From positions 1 to 38,441 of the forward strand of contig VXOI01000127.1 of assembly GCA_009840175.1 (NCBI GenBank): DNA of 38,441 nucleotides, given 5' to 3'. Shown piece after piece: positions 23,953 to 33,056 of this stretch; the stretch's first letter is position 1; every line of letters begins with the position of its first letter. The stretch is from Chloroflexota bacterium. GTDB lineage: Bacteria > Chloroflexota > Dehalococcoidia > Lucifugimonadales > UBA3495. The notes under the pieces are model-generated. The model did not search any database. It worked only from the letters and a program-made list of their open reading frames with translations, and was not told where the DNA came from. Made by a program: the position numbers and the translations under genes.

Positions 23953-25137
23953 CTAATCCTCTTCGTAATCGTCGGAGTCGAAGCCTCCTCCGGCGTCCGA
24001 TTCTTCCAGGTCTTCTGGCTCGCCGCCTGCTTCCTCCAGAGACATTCCGGCAGGCAAGGTAGCGACGTCCTGTCCTCCTCCCCCCATAAGTTCGTCGAGG
24101 TCTTCGGAGCTAATGCCGGGTACCACAAGGGATTCCGGCGAGGGCTGGAACTCCCTTCCGCCGCTGGTGATGCCGTGTTCTGCCAGCTTTTCATGCAACT
24201 CGAACAGCGACTTTTCGCCGAAGTTGCGTATCTTCAGCAGATCGTCGTCGGACATCTCCAACACCTCGCCCACCCGGTTGATCTGGGCGCGTTTGAGGCA
24301 GTTGAGAGTGCGCGGAGACAGTTCCAATCTCTCTATGGGCGTCTGATAGATTTCCGGCGACACCACCCGAGGGATGCGCTCCGCGCCCTGTTCGGCTACG
24401 CGGTTGAGCTTGCTGAACAGGAAGAAGAGCTCGTTCAGGCTTCCTGCCGCCTGTTGCACGGCTTCCATTGGCTGGATGGCGCCGTCGGTTTCCAATTCCA
24501 ACACCAGACGCTCGTAATTTGTGTCTTGTCCGACTCTAGTGGGTTCGACCCAGTAATTGACTTTTCGGACCGGGCTGAACATCGCATCAATAGGCAATGC
24601 ACCAGTGGGAATGCCTGGCCCTTCCTCGCCGGGTCGGACGGTGCGGTAGCCCACGTCCTGCTCGACGTTGAACTCTACTGTGAGACTAGTGTCACTACTA
24701 TCCAAGGTTGCCAGATGCAACTCAGGATTTACGATCTCAAAACCATCGTCCGCCATAATATCGCCAGCGCAAACCGGGCCTGGTCCCTTCACATCCAGAC
24801 GCATCTTGCCGATTCGCGGCGTACTGGAGCGGATGCGAATGCCCTTGATGTTGAGGAGGATCTCCATTACCTCCTCCTTGACACCAGGGATTGCCATGTA
24901 TTCGTGGACAACGTCATCTATTCTGACCCAAGTTATGGCGGTGCCTGCTGTGGAACTCAACAGGATGCGCCGTAACGGATTGCCGAGGCTCTGCCCGAAC
25001 CCGCGTTTCAGAGGCTCTACCGCCATTCTGCCATAGAAATCCCCAGAATCGAGCACGTGGATTTCGGGTTTGGGGGGTTCGATTCCGGCTCCATCAGGCC
25101 CGCTGGCGGAAACAACAAAAGTGTCTAGCATTGACAC
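23953..25137 (-). CDS. rpoA: RNA polymerase alpha subunit with long acidic tail
   Basis: A 394-residue alpha subunit. The N-terminal assembly domain (about 25-245) keeps VEPLKRGFGQSLGNPLRRILLSS and VDAMFSPV-like IDAMFSPVRKVNYWVE. The C-terminal domain (about 268-330) keeps IERLELSPRTLNCLKRAQINRVGEVL and KIRNFGEKSLFELHEKLAEHG, used for UP-element DNA and activator contact. About 65 residues follow that are not part of the usual protein (which is near 315-330 residues), ending in an Asp/Glu/Gly-rich stretch (EPEDLEESDAGGGFDSDDY). The start is GTG with GAGGT upstream; an ATG at 25131 is an alternative. Confidence 0.96.
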   Translation of the reverse strand: MSMLDTFVVSASGPDGAGIEPPKPEIHVLDSGDFYGRMAVEPLKRGFGQSLGNPLRRILLSSTAGTAITWVRIDDVVHEYMAIPGVKEEVMEILLNIKGIRIRSSTPRIGKMRLDVKGPGPVCAGDIMADDGFEIVNPELHLATLDSSDTSLTVEFNVEQDVGYRTVRPGEEGPGIPTGALPIDAMFSPVRKVNYWVEPTRVGQDTNYERLVLELETDGAIQPMEAVQQAAGSLNELFFLFSKLNRVAEQGAERIPRVVSPEIYQTPIERLELSPRTLNCLKRAQINRVGEVLEMSDDDLLKIRNFGEKSLFELHEKLAEHGITSGGREFQPSPESLVVPGISSEDLDELMGGGGQDVATLPAGMSLEEAGGEPEDLEESDAGGGFDSDDYEED

Positions 25138-25141
25138 CCAA

Positions 25142-25768
25142 TTACCTCGAGTAAAACTCTACAATTAGACGGGAATCCAGGGCGGTTTGCAGTTCCTCGT
25201 CCGAGGGAAGGGAAACGACCCGCCCGGACATTTCGTTCACGTCCAGGGCCAGCCAGACAGGCACTGGCCGCTTGGGCAGGCCGCTGGTCCTATCCGCGAA
25301 GAAGTCCGTAGTCTTGTCGGATTCCTTCCAGGTGATACTGTCGCCGGCCTTCACTGAGTAAGACGGGATGTCGGTTTTGCGGCCGTTGATCTGGAAGTGC
25401 CCGTGGAGCACCAACTGGCGGGCCTGCTTGCGGGAATCGGCGAATCCCAGCAGGAAGACCACGTTGTCGAGGCGGCGCTCCAGGCTGCGCAGCAGGTTCA
25501 TGCCCGTTACGCCGGGAGTGTTGAACGCCTCGGTCATGTACCTGCGGAACTGGGATTCCAGCACACCATAGATGTACTTCGCCTTCTGTTTTTCCAGCAG
25601 GTGAACGCCGTAGTCCGACGGACGCCGCCGCCGACGGGAAACATTGCCCGGCGGATTGCGGCGCTTCTCGAAGGAGCAGCGCGGTGTGAAGCAACGGTCG
25701 CCTTTGAGGAACAGTTTTTCGCCGGAACGCCTGCACAAGCGGCAGGCCGGCCCTGTGTATCTGCCCAT
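25142..25768 (-). CDS. rpsD: 30S ribosomal protein S4, zinc-binding form
   Basis: A 208-residue S4, an early 16S rRNA binder. The N-terminus MGRYTGPACRLCRRSGEKLF carries Cys9 and Cys12, followed by Cys26 and Cys31, the zinc-binding form. The S4 RNA-binding domain contains RLDNVVFLLGFADSRKQARQLVLHGHFQINGRK. In E. coli S4 represses its operon by binding the leader; no such site was sought here. It lies 4 nt upstream of rpoA. Confidence 0.97.
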   Translation of the reverse strand: MGRYTGPACRLCRRSGEKLFLKGDRCFTPRCSFEKRRNPPGNVSRRRRRPSDYGVHLLEKQKAKYIYGVLESQFRRYMTEAFNTPGVTGMNLLRSLERRLDNVVFLLGFADSRKQARQLVLHGHFQINGRKTDIPSYSVKAGDSITWKESDKTTDFFADRTSGLPKRPVPVWLALDVNEMSGRVVSLPSDEELQTALDSRLIVEFYSR

Positions 25769-25778
25769 AAGTGTAGGA

Positions 25779-26162
25779 CTACACTCTCCTTCGCTTGGGT
25801 GGACGGCACCCGTTGTGCGGGATAGGGGTGACGTCGCGGATGCTGGTTACCACCAGGCCCACCCCTTGCAGGGAGCGGATGGCGGCTTCGCGCCCGGCGC
25901 CTGGTCCCTTGATGAACACATCTATGTGGCGCATTCCGGCCTCGCCAGCGCGGCGGCCCGCTTGCTCGGCGGCTCGCTGGGCTGCGAAAGCGGTTCCCTT
26001 GCGGGAGCCTTTGAATCCGACGGCTCCCGAGCTGGCCGAAGCGATCACATTCCCCTGTGGGTCGGTGATGCTGACCAGGGTGTTGTTGAAGGTGGAATAG
26101 ATATAGGCGCGCCCTTGGGGCACGGAGCGCCGTTCCCGGCGTCTGGTTCTGGGTCTGGGCAT
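25779..26162 (-). CDS. rpsK: 30S ribosomal protein S11
   Basis: A 127-residue S11, a platform protein contacting 16S rRNA and S7. The sequence [21 protein letters not shown], the [19 protein letters not shown] segment and the C-terminal [18 protein letters not shown] are diagnostic. It is 10 nt upstream of rpsD. Confidence 0.97.
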   Translation of the reverse strand: MPRPRTRRRERRSVPQGRAYIYSTFNNTLVSITDPQGNVIASASSGAVGFKGSRKGTAFAAQRAAEQAGRRAGEAGMRHIDVFIKGPGAGREAAIRSLQGVGLVVTSIRDVTPIPHNGCRPPKRRRV

Positions 26163-26174
26163 TGCTTACACCAC

Positions 26175-26567
26175 CTACTTCTTGCCGCCAGTGCGTCGTC
26201 CGCGGCCGGCAACCGTGCGGCGTGGACCCTTGCGCGTTCGGGCGTTGGTGCGGGTACGCTGCCCGCCGACGGGCAGGTTGCGGCGATGGCGAAGGCCGCG
26301 ATACGACCCGATGTCCATCAGCCGCCGGATGTTCTGGTTGACCTCGCGGCGCAGATCGCCTTCCGAGATATATTCCCGGTCGACCAGTTCGCGGATGCGA
26401 TTGACCTGGGCCTCGCTGAGTTCATTCATGCGAGGCGGCATATCGGTATCCAGATCGGCCTTTTCGCATATTTCCGCGGCCAGCTTGGGGCCGATGCCGT
26501 AGATGCTCCGCAGGGCCACATGGGCCCTCTTGCGGTCCGGCACGTCTACTCCTGCTATGCGAACCAC
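26175..26567 (-). CDS. rpsM: 30S ribosomal protein S13
   Basis: A 130-residue S13, at the head of the 30S subunit and touching L5 in the intersubunit bridge. The start [25 protein letters not shown], the H2TH-like REEVN-type [42 protein letters not shown] region and basic tail are typical. The start is GTG with a full AAGGAGG 6 nt upstream. It follows rpmJ after a 65-nt gap containing a small GGCGG/CCGCC hairpin (26585-26600). Confidence 0.97.
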   Translation of the reverse strand: MVRIAGVDVPDRKRAHVALRSIYGIGPKLAAEICEKADLDTDMPPRMNELSEAQVNRIRELVDREYISEGDLRREVNQNIRRLMDIGSYRGLRHRRNLPVGGQRTRTNARTRKGPRRTVAGRGRRTGGKK

Positions 26568-26632
26568 GTTGCCTCCTTAGATGCGGCGGTATTTTCCGCC
26601 TGTTGCAGCATAGTCAATCCGTATGATAACTG

Positions 26633-26746
26633 TCAGCCTTGACGCTGAGCGTGCCTAGCGTTCTGACAAATGATGCGGATAACGCCCTTACGCTTAATCA
26701 CCCGACACTTGTCGCACCGTGGCTTTACTGACGCTGAAACTTTCAT
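26633..26746 (-). CDS. rpmJ: 50S ribosomal protein L36, zinc-binding form
   Basis: A 37-residue gene. On the minus strand it reads [20 protein letters not shown] and ends [14 protein letters not shown]. Cys11, Cys14, Cys27 and His32 form the zinc-ribbon set of the ancestral L36. It lies between infA and rpsM, the conserved position, with a 94-nt gap to infA. Confidence 0.95.
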   Translation of the reverse strand: MKVSASVKPRCDKCRVIKRKGVIRIICQNARHAQRQG

Positions 26747-26840
26747 TAGACGCCCCAATAATAAAGGGACAGGTCAAGCGGGAACTGACATTCCAGCTTA
26801 CCGGCCCAGAAATCGCCAATGCTTTCTGATGAGACCGAAG

Positions 26841-27059
26841 CTACTTGAAACGATAGGTGATACGCCCGCGTGTCAGGTCGTATGGCGACAACTCGACGAG
26901 CACTCTGTCTCCGGGCAGCACGCGAATGAAGTTCATTCGTATCTTGCCCGACACATGGGCCAGAACCTCATGGTCATTGGGCAACTCTACTCGGAACATT
27001 CCATTGGGCAGTGCTTCCTTGACACTAGCTTCTACTTCAATCGCCTGCTTCTTCGCCAT
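26841..27059 (-). CDS. infA: Translation initiation factor IF-1
   Basis: A 72-residue OB-fold factor that blocks the 30S A site during initiation. The start [25 protein letters not shown] and the end [20 protein letters not shown] are typical. It has an AGGGG site just upstream and follows map after 70 nt. Confidence 0.97.
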   Translation of the reverse strand: MAKKQAIEVEASVKEALPNGMFRVELPNDHEVLAHVSGKIRMNFIRVLPGDRVLVELSPYDLTRGRITYRFK

Positions 27060-27129
27060 AAAACCCCTGTCGGACTGATTTTGTACGTTGGGTCCTGTTA
27101 TTTGTTACTTCAAGCCGTCTTCGGACAGC

Positions 27130-27939
27130 CTAGCTGTGAACCGTCAGAATTTCCGGCCCCTTTTCGGTGATCACCAGTGAGTGCTCAAAATGAGAGGACA
27201 GCTTACCATCTGCGGTAACTACCGTCCAATCGTCATCCAAAATCTTCGTGCGCCAGTCCCCCAGGTTGAACATCGGCTCAATGGCGATGCACATTCCCGC
27301 TCGCAGCAATGCGCCCCTCCCCTCGACACCGTAGTTCGGGACCTGGGGATCCTCGTGCAGGAACCTACCCACGCCGTGGCCGACGAACTCGCGCACCACG
27401 CCGTAACCCCGAGACTCGCCGTAAGCCTGTATGGCTGCTCCTATGTCTCCCACCCGGCCGCCTGGCACCGCTGCCTTGATACCTGCCTCCAGGCCGAGCC
27501 GCGTGTCTTTCATCAAGGCCAGCAGCGACTCGTCAACTTCGCCAACCGCGATGGTTACGGCGGCATCGCCGATAAGCCCTTCGTAAGTGGCGCCCACGTC
27601 AACCTTGACGATGTCGCCTTCCTTGATGATCCGTTTGCTGGGTATTCCGTGAACGATCTCCTGGTTGACCGAAGCACAAATGGTGGCCGGAAAGCCCCTG
27701 TATCCCTTGAAAGTCGGCGTGGCTCCCCGGCGGGTAATCTCCTTGAAGGCGATGCGGTCCAGGTCGCGAGTGGTCATCCCCGGCTCTACCGAGGCCTTGA
27801 GCAGGTTGAGGGTATCGCCGACAATCTCCCCCGCCTTGCGCATCAGATCAATCTCCTGCTGGGACTTAATCGTTATCCCGCCGGAGTATGTGGAGGGAGA
27901 GGTGGACGCGGTATCTTTCTTGCGTTTTCGATTCACCAC
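27130..27939 (-). CDS. map: Methionine aminopeptidase, type I
   Basis: A 269-residue metalloprotease that removes initiator Met. The metal ligands are visible: Asp in VKVDVGATYEGLIGDAAVTIAVG (two Asp), His in EFVGHGVGRFLHEDPQVPNYG, Glu in AIEPM and Glu in SSHFEHSLVITEKGPE. The start is GTG, giving about 24 residues (basic then Ser/Thr-rich) before the usual beginning IKSQQEIDLMRKAGEI. This is the normal place for map between adk and infA. Confidence 0.96.
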   Translation of the reverse strand: MVNRKRKKDTASTSPSTYSGGITIKSQQEIDLMRKAGEIVGDTLNLLKASVEPGMTTRDLDRIAFKEITRRGATPTFKGYRGFPATICASVNQEIVHGIPSKRIIKEGDIVKVDVGATYEGLIGDAAVTIAVGEVDESLLALMKDTRLGLEAGIKAAVPGGRVGDIGAAIQAYGESRGYGVVREFVGHGVGRFLHEDPQVPNYGVEGRGALLRAGMCIAIEPMFNLGDWRTKILDDDWTVVTADGKLSSHFEHSLVITEKGPEILTVHS

Positions 27940-27992
27940 GCTATTGTACTCTCAATTGCATTTATTGAAAAGTCCGATGTTGGCAGACCTTT

Positions 27993-28637
27993 TTATAAAG
28001 CTCCGACGATACTCTGGAACACGCCGTCCACGGTGTCCTGTCCAGGAATGTCGGACAGAAGGCCCTTCTGCCGGTAATGGTTCAGAAGCGGCATGGTTTC
28101 TTCGCGATATACGTCTATGCGCTTTTGCACTGCTTCCGGCCGGTCGTCGTCGCGCTGATACAGCTCGCCGCCGCAGCGATCACAGGCCGGAATGGTGGCG
28201 GAGTTTGCAATGGTGTACGGAGCCTGACACTCCCGGCAGACGTAGCGCCCGCCCAGCCGGCGGACGAGTTCGTCCTCGGGAACGTCAATGTGCAGGACAC
28301 GGTCCACATTCCTGGCGCGAGCCGTCAAAGCCGATTCCAATTCTTCAGCCTGCCGTGTGCTGCGAGGGAAGCCATCGAGGATGAAGCCCTCATCGGAATG
28401 GATGGACATAATCTTGTCCAGCATGATGTCAATTACGACATCATCCGGTACCAGCTCGCCCCGGTCCATGTATTCCTTCGCTCGCAGGCCCAGGGGCGTG
28501 CCCTGACGCAGGTTGTGGCGGAATATGTCGCCCGAACTGACGTGGGCTAGGTCGTAGCGGTCCACCAGCAACTGGGCCTGGGTGCCCTTTCCGGCCCCGG
28601 GCGGGCCGAACAGCACGAGTCTCAAACTTCCAGCCAC
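27993..28637 (-). CDS. adk: Adenylate kinase, zinc LID form
   Basis: A 214-residue kinase catalysing AMP + ATP to 2 ADP. The P-loop is LFGPPGAGKGTQAQLL (about 9-24), the AMP site SSGDIFRHNLRQGTPLG, and FILDGFPRS follows. The LID domain carries CREC and CDRC, the zinc-binding pattern of long-type adenylate kinases. The start is GTG; secY ends 2 nt upstream, so the two are translationally close. Confidence 0.96.
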   Translation of the reverse strand: MAGSLRLVLFGPPGAGKGTQAQLLVDRYDLAHVSSGDIFRHNLRQGTPLGLRAKEYMDRGELVPDDVVIDIMLDKIMSIHSDEGFILDGFPRSTRQAEELESALTARARNVDRVLHIDVPEDELVRRLGGRYVCRECQAPYTIANSATIPACDRCGGELYQRDDDRPEAVQKRIDVYREETMPLLNHYRQKGLLSDIPGQDTVDGVFQSIVGAL

Positions 28638-28639
28638 GG

Positions 28640-29968
28640 TTATCTAAGGAACCCCTCATAGTTTCGCATCATCAGTTGGGCCTCCAACTGGCGCAGGGTA
28701 TCTAAGCCGACGCCCACCATAATCAGCAAGGCGGTGCTGCTCAGGGCCAGGGCGCTTACGCCGGTCACCAGTTGCGCCAGGTACGGCACGATGGCGATGA
28801 AACCCAGGAACAAAGCGCCGCCCATGGTGATGCGTACTATCACCCGGTTCAAGTAGTCCTGTGTCGGTCTGCCCGGTCTTATGCCCAGCACGAAACCGCC
28901 ATTCCGTTGCAGGTTTTCGGCCAGGTTCTGCTGGTTGAAGATCACCAGGGTGTAGAAGAAGGTGAACAACACCACCAGCACGAATACCATCGCCCAGTAT
29001 AGCGGCGAGGTAGGAACCAGCAGCACGGCGAAGAAGTTGGCGACATCGCCCACCCAGGTAGTGTTGGTCGAGAAGTACGTGGCGATGGTGCCGGGCAGAA
29101 TCACGATGGAGAAGGCGAAGATGAGCGGTATCATGCCCGCCGAGTTGATGCGCAGCGGAAGGTAGGTTGCCCCGCTCTGCCGGTACATCCTCCCGCCTCG
29201 GAATATGCTGCGACCGTACTGCACCGGGATGCGGCGGTGGGCCTCGTTGAACAGTACAATCAGGGCGATAATCAGCACGCCGATGATGGCAAAGAAACCG
29301 ACGCCCAGCACGTTGCCGCGATCAAGAAAGCCTTGGGTAAGCAGACCCGGGAACCCGGCCACGATGCCAGCGAAGATTATCAGCGAGATTCCGTTTCCGA
29401 TTCCCCGCTCGGTTATCAGTTCTCCCAGCCACACCAGCAGCATGGTGCCTGCGGTAATGGAGAACAGGGCCGCCACCGTTGGCAAAGCCGCGTCGCCGGT
29501 GAAGCCTACGTTGGTCAACACATTGCTCTGCTGGAGCAGCACCAACTGGCCGTATCCCTGGGCCAGCGCGATGGGCACAGTGAGCCAATGGATGATGCGG
29601 TTCATTGTAGCCCGGCCTGCTTCCCCTTCCCGCGACAATTCCTGGAGCTGGGGAATCACCGGGGTCAACAACTGGATGACAATGGACGCGGTAATGTAGG
29701 GAAAGACACCGAGGGCGACAATGCTCATCCGGCTGAGGGCCCCGCCGCTGAACAGGTCCAGGAAACCCAGGAGCTGGTTGTTGTTGAACAGGTTGTCCAG
29801 TTGGACCTGGTCAATGCCCGGCAGCGGAATGTGAGCTATAAAGCGATAGAGGGCCAGGATTGCCAGTGTAAAGAGGATCTTGGCCCGAAGGTCCGGCAGG
29901 CTGAAAGCATCAATGGCCGCCTGCAGCAGCCTGGGAAACCGCCCCCCCTGCGTCTCCGTGGCCATCAT
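28640..29968 (-). CDS. secY: Protein translocase subunit SecY
   Basis: A 442-residue, ten-helix channel subunit of the Sec translocon. Seen: AILALYRFIAHIPLPGID near the start, LDLFSGGALSRMSIVALGVFPYITASI (plug and helix 2), AHRRIPVQYG and RLNRVIVRITMGGALFL-like DYLNRVIVRITMGGALFLGFIAIVPYL. The start ATG overlaps the rplO stop (ATGA), which favours coupling. The usual order rplO-secY-adk is kept. Confidence 0.97.
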   Translation of the reverse strand: MMATETQGGRFPRLLQAAIDAFSLPDLRAKILFTLAILALYRFIAHIPLPGIDQVQLDNLFNNNQLLGFLDLFSGGALSRMSIVALGVFPYITASIVIQLLTPVIPQLQELSREGEAGRATMNRIIHWLTVPIALAQGYGQLVLLQQSNVLTNVGFTGDAALPTVAALFSITAGTMLLVWLGELITERGIGNGISLIIFAGIVAGFPGLLTQGFLDRGNVLGVGFFAIIGVLIIALIVLFNEAHRRIPVQYGRSIFRGGRMYRQSGATYLPLRINSAGMIPLIFAFSIVILPGTIATYFSTNTTWVGDVANFFAVLLVPTSPLYWAMVFVLVVLFTFFYTLVIFNQQNLAENLQRNGGFVLGIRPGRPTQDYLNRVIVRITMGGALFLGFIAIVPYLAQLVTGVSALALSSTALLIMVGVGLDTLRQLEAQLMMRNYEGFLR

Positions 29969-30417
29969 CGCGCAGGTGCATCCTCCGCGTTGCCATTGGC
30001 GGCTACGATGGCTTCACGGGCCGAGCGGGTAAACTTGTGGGCGACTACAGTCAGAGGTTTGGTCAACTCTCCGCCGCCCACAATCTTGATGGGGCGGTTG
30101 AGGTTGCGGACGTAACCGCGCTCAACCAGCACTTCGGGCGTGACCCTCTCGCCGGGCTGGAACATATCCAGAGTTTCCAGCTTTACCAATGAATAGTAGG
30201 TCTTGAAGATGTTGGTGAAGCCGCGGCGCATGGGAAGCCCCTTGATAATGGGCAGCTGACCGCCTTCGAAGCCAACGCGAGGGCCGCGACCTGAGCGGGA
30301 CTTCTGGCCTTTCATCCCGCGCCCAGCGGTGCTGCCCTGTCCGGCGGCGTCGCCGCGTCCAACGCGCTTGCGATTTCGGCGCGCGCCCTTGGAGGGCGCT
30401 ACCTGGTGCTGCATCAT
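29965..30417 (-). CDS. rplO: 50S ribosomal protein L15
   Basis: A 150-residue L15. The basic, Gly-rich N-terminus (KGARRNRKRVGRGDAAGQGSTAGRGMKGQKSRSG in the order typical of L15) threads into 23S rRNA. GFEGGQLPIIKGLPMRRGFTN and a KIVGGGELTKPLTV domain follow. It begins 2 nt after rpmD and overlaps secY by 4 nt. Confidence 0.97.
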   Translation of the reverse strand: MMQHQVAPSKGARRNRKRVGRGDAAGQGSTAGRGMKGQKSRSGRGPRVGFEGGQLPIIKGLPMRRGFTNIFKTYYSLVKLETLDMFQPGERVTPEVLVERGYVRNLNRPIKIVGGGELTKPLTVVAHKFTRSAREAIVAANGNAEDAPAR

Positions 30418-30419
30418 GA

Positions 30420-30605
30420 TTAGTTCTCCACCTCTTCGACCTGGACCAAGTGTTCGACCTTCCTGACCATGCCGCGGATTGTGGGAGAGTTCTGATGGAC
30501 GACGGTGTCATGCAGGCGGCGCAGACCCAATGAGCGGATGATTTCCCGCTGGTTGCCCGGGCGTCCGATGCAGCTTCGCGTCCAAGTGATTTTCAGTTCT
30601 GACAT
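30420..30605 (-). CDS. rpmD: 50S ribosomal protein L30
   Basis: A 61-residue L30: MSELKITWTRSCIGRPGNQR, then LGLRRLHDTVVHQNSPTIRGMVRKVEHLV, the normal length for bacteria. I chose the ATG at 30605; the in-frame ATG at 30629 would add eight residues without homology. It stands between rpsE and rplO as usual. Confidence 0.94.
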   Translation of the reverse strand: MSELKITWTRSCIGRPGNQREIIRSLGLRRLHDTVVHQNSPTIRGMVRKVEHLVQVEEVEN

Positions 30606-30631
30606 AAACCGTTTCCATTGACCGGTCATCG

Positions 30632-31336
30632 CTAGACAGCGACCGGTTCTTCCTTTGCTTCCTGATTGGCAGTTTCTTCCGCCACCGGGGCTGGAGCAGG
30701 CACAGGCCGAACCCCCCGCTTGGCCAGCTCGGTAGCCGGATCCTTCAACTGCCTTAAAGCCTCCATGGTGGCGTAGACAATGTTGATGGGGTTGCGGGAT
30801 CCCAACGACTTACCGACCACGTCCTTGACGCCGCCCAACTCCAGGATGGCCCGCATGGCGCCGGCGGCGATGACGCCGGTCCCTTCACGGGCGGGCTTGA
30901 TCAGCACGATGGTGGCGCCTTTCTTGACGGTTATCTGCTGGGGGATGGTGCTTCCCCTGAGGGGCAGAGTGACCATCTCACGGCGAGCTACGGCGTTTCC
31001 CTTGCGCACGGCGTCGGGAATCGCCAGAGCCTTGCCCAAGCCCGCTCCCACCGTGCCTTGTCCGTCGCCAACCACCACGAGGGCGTTGAAGCGCAGTCGT
31101 CGGCCTCCCTTGACCACTTTGGCGATGCGGCGGGTGTATACCACCCGCTCGGAGAACCCGCCGGTGTCTTCTTCACGCGGCGCTCGCTCGCGTGGGGGGC
31201 GTCCATCTCGAGGGCCGCGTCCACGGCCATCACCGCCGCCGCCATCGCGCTGTTGCCTGTTCTGTCCAAGAGGGCCGGAGCGGCCTGGGCCTCCCCTGCC
31301 TTGTCCGCCTCGTCTGCTAGGTGGGGCTTGTACCAT
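30632..31336 (-). CDS. rpsE: 30S ribosomal protein S5 with Gly/Arg-rich N-terminal extension
   Basis: A 234-residue S5, against about 165 for E. coli. The S5 core (about 62-210) is clear: ERVVYTRRIAKVVKGGRRLRF, VVGDGQGTVGAGLGKA, and GSRNPINIVYATMEALRQL. About 60 residues precede it, rich in Gly, Arg and Gln ([20 protein letters not shown]), resembling RGG-type RNA-binding tails, and about 25 Ala/Pro/Glu residues follow it. S5 takes part in decoding accuracy. The start is an ATG with AGGGAGGT upstream. Confidence 0.95.
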   Translation of the reverse strand: MVQAPPSRRGGQGRGGPGRSGPLGQNRQQRDGGGGDGRGRGPRDGRPPRERAPREEDTGGFSERVVYTRRIAKVVKGGRRLRFNALVVVGDGQGTVGAGLGKALAIPDAVRKGNAVARREMVTLPLRGSTIPQQITVKKGATIVLIKPAREGTGVIAAGAMRAILELGGVKDVVGKSLGSRNPINIVYATMEALRQLKDPATELAKRGVRPVPAPAPVAEETANQEAKEEPVAV

Positions 31337-31375
31337 TTGAGGTTAAGACCTCCCTGATTCTTCCCATACTCTGGT

Positions 31376-31747
31376 TTAGAACTGCAATCCGCCCTCTCGG
31401 GAGCCATCGGCCAGAGCTTTGACCCGGCCGTGATACTTGCAGCCGCCCCGGTCGAACACGACTCGGGTGACTCCGGCTGCCAACGCCCTCTCGGCCAGGG
31501 TCTTGCCCACGGCGGAGGAGACATCCGTCTTGGTGTCGGATCCTGCTTCCGCAGAGGCCTTCAACGCTTCCTGGCTGGAGGCGGCGACTATCGTGCGGCC
31601 CGTCGTGTCGTCAATGACTTGAGCGTAGATATGCTTCAAGCTGCGGAAGACCGACAGCCGGGGGCGTTCTGAGGTTCCTGAAACCTTCTTGCGAACTCTG
31701 GCTTGACGCACCTTTCGCAGGTGCCTTGCGTTCTTGTCTTTAGGCAT
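31376..31747 (-). CDS. rplR: 50S ribosomal protein L18
   Basis: A 123-residue L18, a 5S rRNA binder. Seen: [29 protein letters not shown], then [39 protein letters not shown], the typical C-terminus. It sits between rplF (47-nt gap) and rpsE (39-nt gap). Confidence 0.97.
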   Translation of the reverse strand: MPKDKNARHLRKVRQARVRKKVSGTSERPRLSVFRSLKHIYAQVIDDTTGRTIVAASSQEALKASAEAGSDTKTDVSSAVGKTLAERALAAGVTRVVFDRGGCKYHGRVKALADGSREGGLQF

Positions 31748-31794
31748 AACTGTCTCGATTCCGCCGGGTCCTCGTAATGCCGACCCGTGGGGTA

Positions 31795-32385
31795 TTATGC
31801 TTTGCGGGCAGCCGACTTGCCGGGCTTGAAACGGAGCACCTCACCCTGGTAGCGAATGCCCTTCTCCTTGTAGGCATTGGGGGGACGTACCCGGCGCACC
31901 TGGGCCGCTAACTGACCCACTTTCTGCTTGTCTATGCCGCGGACATGGATGCGGTTGTTGCCTTCCACTTCCATGGTCACGCCATCCGGGGGATGAATCT
32001 CCACGGGGTGGCTGTAGCCTACGTTCAGAATGACGCCGTCGCCCGCCACTTGGACCCGATAGCCAACTCCCATAAGCTCCAGGGTCCTGGAGTAACCATC
32101 GGTAACGCCCACGACGGCATTGGCGACCAAGCTGCGAGTAAGGCCGTGCAGGGCGTGATGGAACTTGCGTTCACTGAGCCGCTCGACCACGATCTCGCCA
32201 TCTTCCACCTTGACCACCACATCGGGGTGGTAGCCCTGTGTAAGGGTGCCGCGCGGTCCCGTAACCGTCACTTCTCCGTATCCCACTTCGACGGTGACGC
32301 CGCTGGGGATGGGGATAGTCTTGCGCCCGATGCGCGACAGCGTGCGGCCGGGTGACTGCCCGTTGCCATTTTCACTACCAGACAT
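31795..32385 (-). CDS. rplF: 50S ribosomal protein L6
   Basis: A 196-residue L6 near the sarcin-ricin loop. After a 16-residue Ser/Gly/Asn lead comes [19 protein letters not shown], then [28 protein letters not shown] and the C-terminal [31 protein letters not shown] region. The start overlaps the end of rpsH by 11 nt, with GGAG inside rpsH. The lead is absent in most L6 proteins. Confidence 0.96.
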   Translation of the reverse strand: MSGSENGNGQSPGRTLSRIGRKTIPIPSGVTVEVGYGEVTVTGPRGTLTQGYHPDVVVKVEDGEIVVERLSERKFHHALHGLTRSLVANAVVGVTDGYSRTLELMGVGYRVQVAGDGVILNVGYSHPVEIHPPDGVTMEVEGNNRIHVRGIDKQKVGQLAAQVRRVRPPNAYKEKGIRYQGEVLRFKPGKSAARKA

Positions 32386-32773
32386 AACAGAGCAATTCTC
32401 CTCCGATGCCTTCGCGCCAAGCCTGGCGGCCGGCCATCACTCCCCGCGATGTGGAGACTATGGCCAGTCCCAACCCCCCGTAGACTCTCGGGATTTCGCC
32501 TTTGCCGACATATACCCGCAAGCCCGGCTTGCTGATGCGCCTGAGCCCGGCGATGGCCGACTGCCGGCCCTCCCGGTAGGACAGGTGCAGCCGAAGGGTT
32601 GGGTGAGCCTGACCGCGGGGCGTATCGAAGTCGCGGATGAAGCCCTCTTCCTTCAGAATTCTGGCGATAGACAGCTTCATCTTGGAATGGGGCATCATCA
32701 CCGAATCATGCCGCGCCTGGATGGCGTTGCGGATACGGGTCAGCATATCGGCTATGGGATCGGTTACGGGCAT
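32375..32773 (-). CDS. rpsH: 30S ribosomal protein S8
   Basis: A 132-residue S8, a primary 16S rRNA binder and, in E. coli, the translational repressor of the spc operon. Seen: [35 protein letters not shown], then [31 protein letters not shown]. It follows rpsN after an 85-nt gap, one of the larger gaps in this operon. Confidence 0.97.
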   Translation of the reverse strand: MPVTDPIADMLTRIRNAIQARHDSVMMPHSKMKLSIARILKEEGFIRDFDTPRGQAHPTLRLHLSYREGRQSAIAGLRRISKPGLRVYVGKGEIPRVYGGLGLAIVSTSRGVMAGRQAWREGIGGELLCYVW

Positions 32774-32858
32774 CTGCGTTTCGTCTCCCTAAAACAAAGG
32801 GATGGTTCAGGCTTAGTTTCTCAGCTTGTCGATATTCCGGTATTCCAGGGCAGGGCGT

Positions 32859-33044
32859 CTACAGGCTGGCCTTCCGGACTCCGGGCAACTCCCCGGTCAG
32901 AGCCAGCTCCCGGAAACAGATCCGGCACAGACCGGCGTGCCGGATGTAGGCCCTGGGGCGGAAGCAGCGACGGCAGCGGTTGTACCCGCGTACCGGGTAT
33001 TTTGGCTCCTTGAGCCACTTCTGTATCTGGGATGTCTTGGCCAC
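32859..33044 (-). CDS. rpsN: 30S ribosomal protein S14, type Z (zinc)
   Basis: A 61-residue short S14. Cys24, Cys27, Cys40 and Cys43 (RCRRC and LCRIC) form the zinc ribbon that defines type Z (also named rpsZ). It lies between rplE and rpsH as usual, 12 nt after rplE. Confidence 0.96.
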   Translation of the reverse strand: MAKTSQIQKWLKEPKYPVRGYNRCRRCFRPRAYIRHAGLCRICFRELALTGELPGVRKASL

Positions 33045-33056
33045 GCCGCGCCTCCG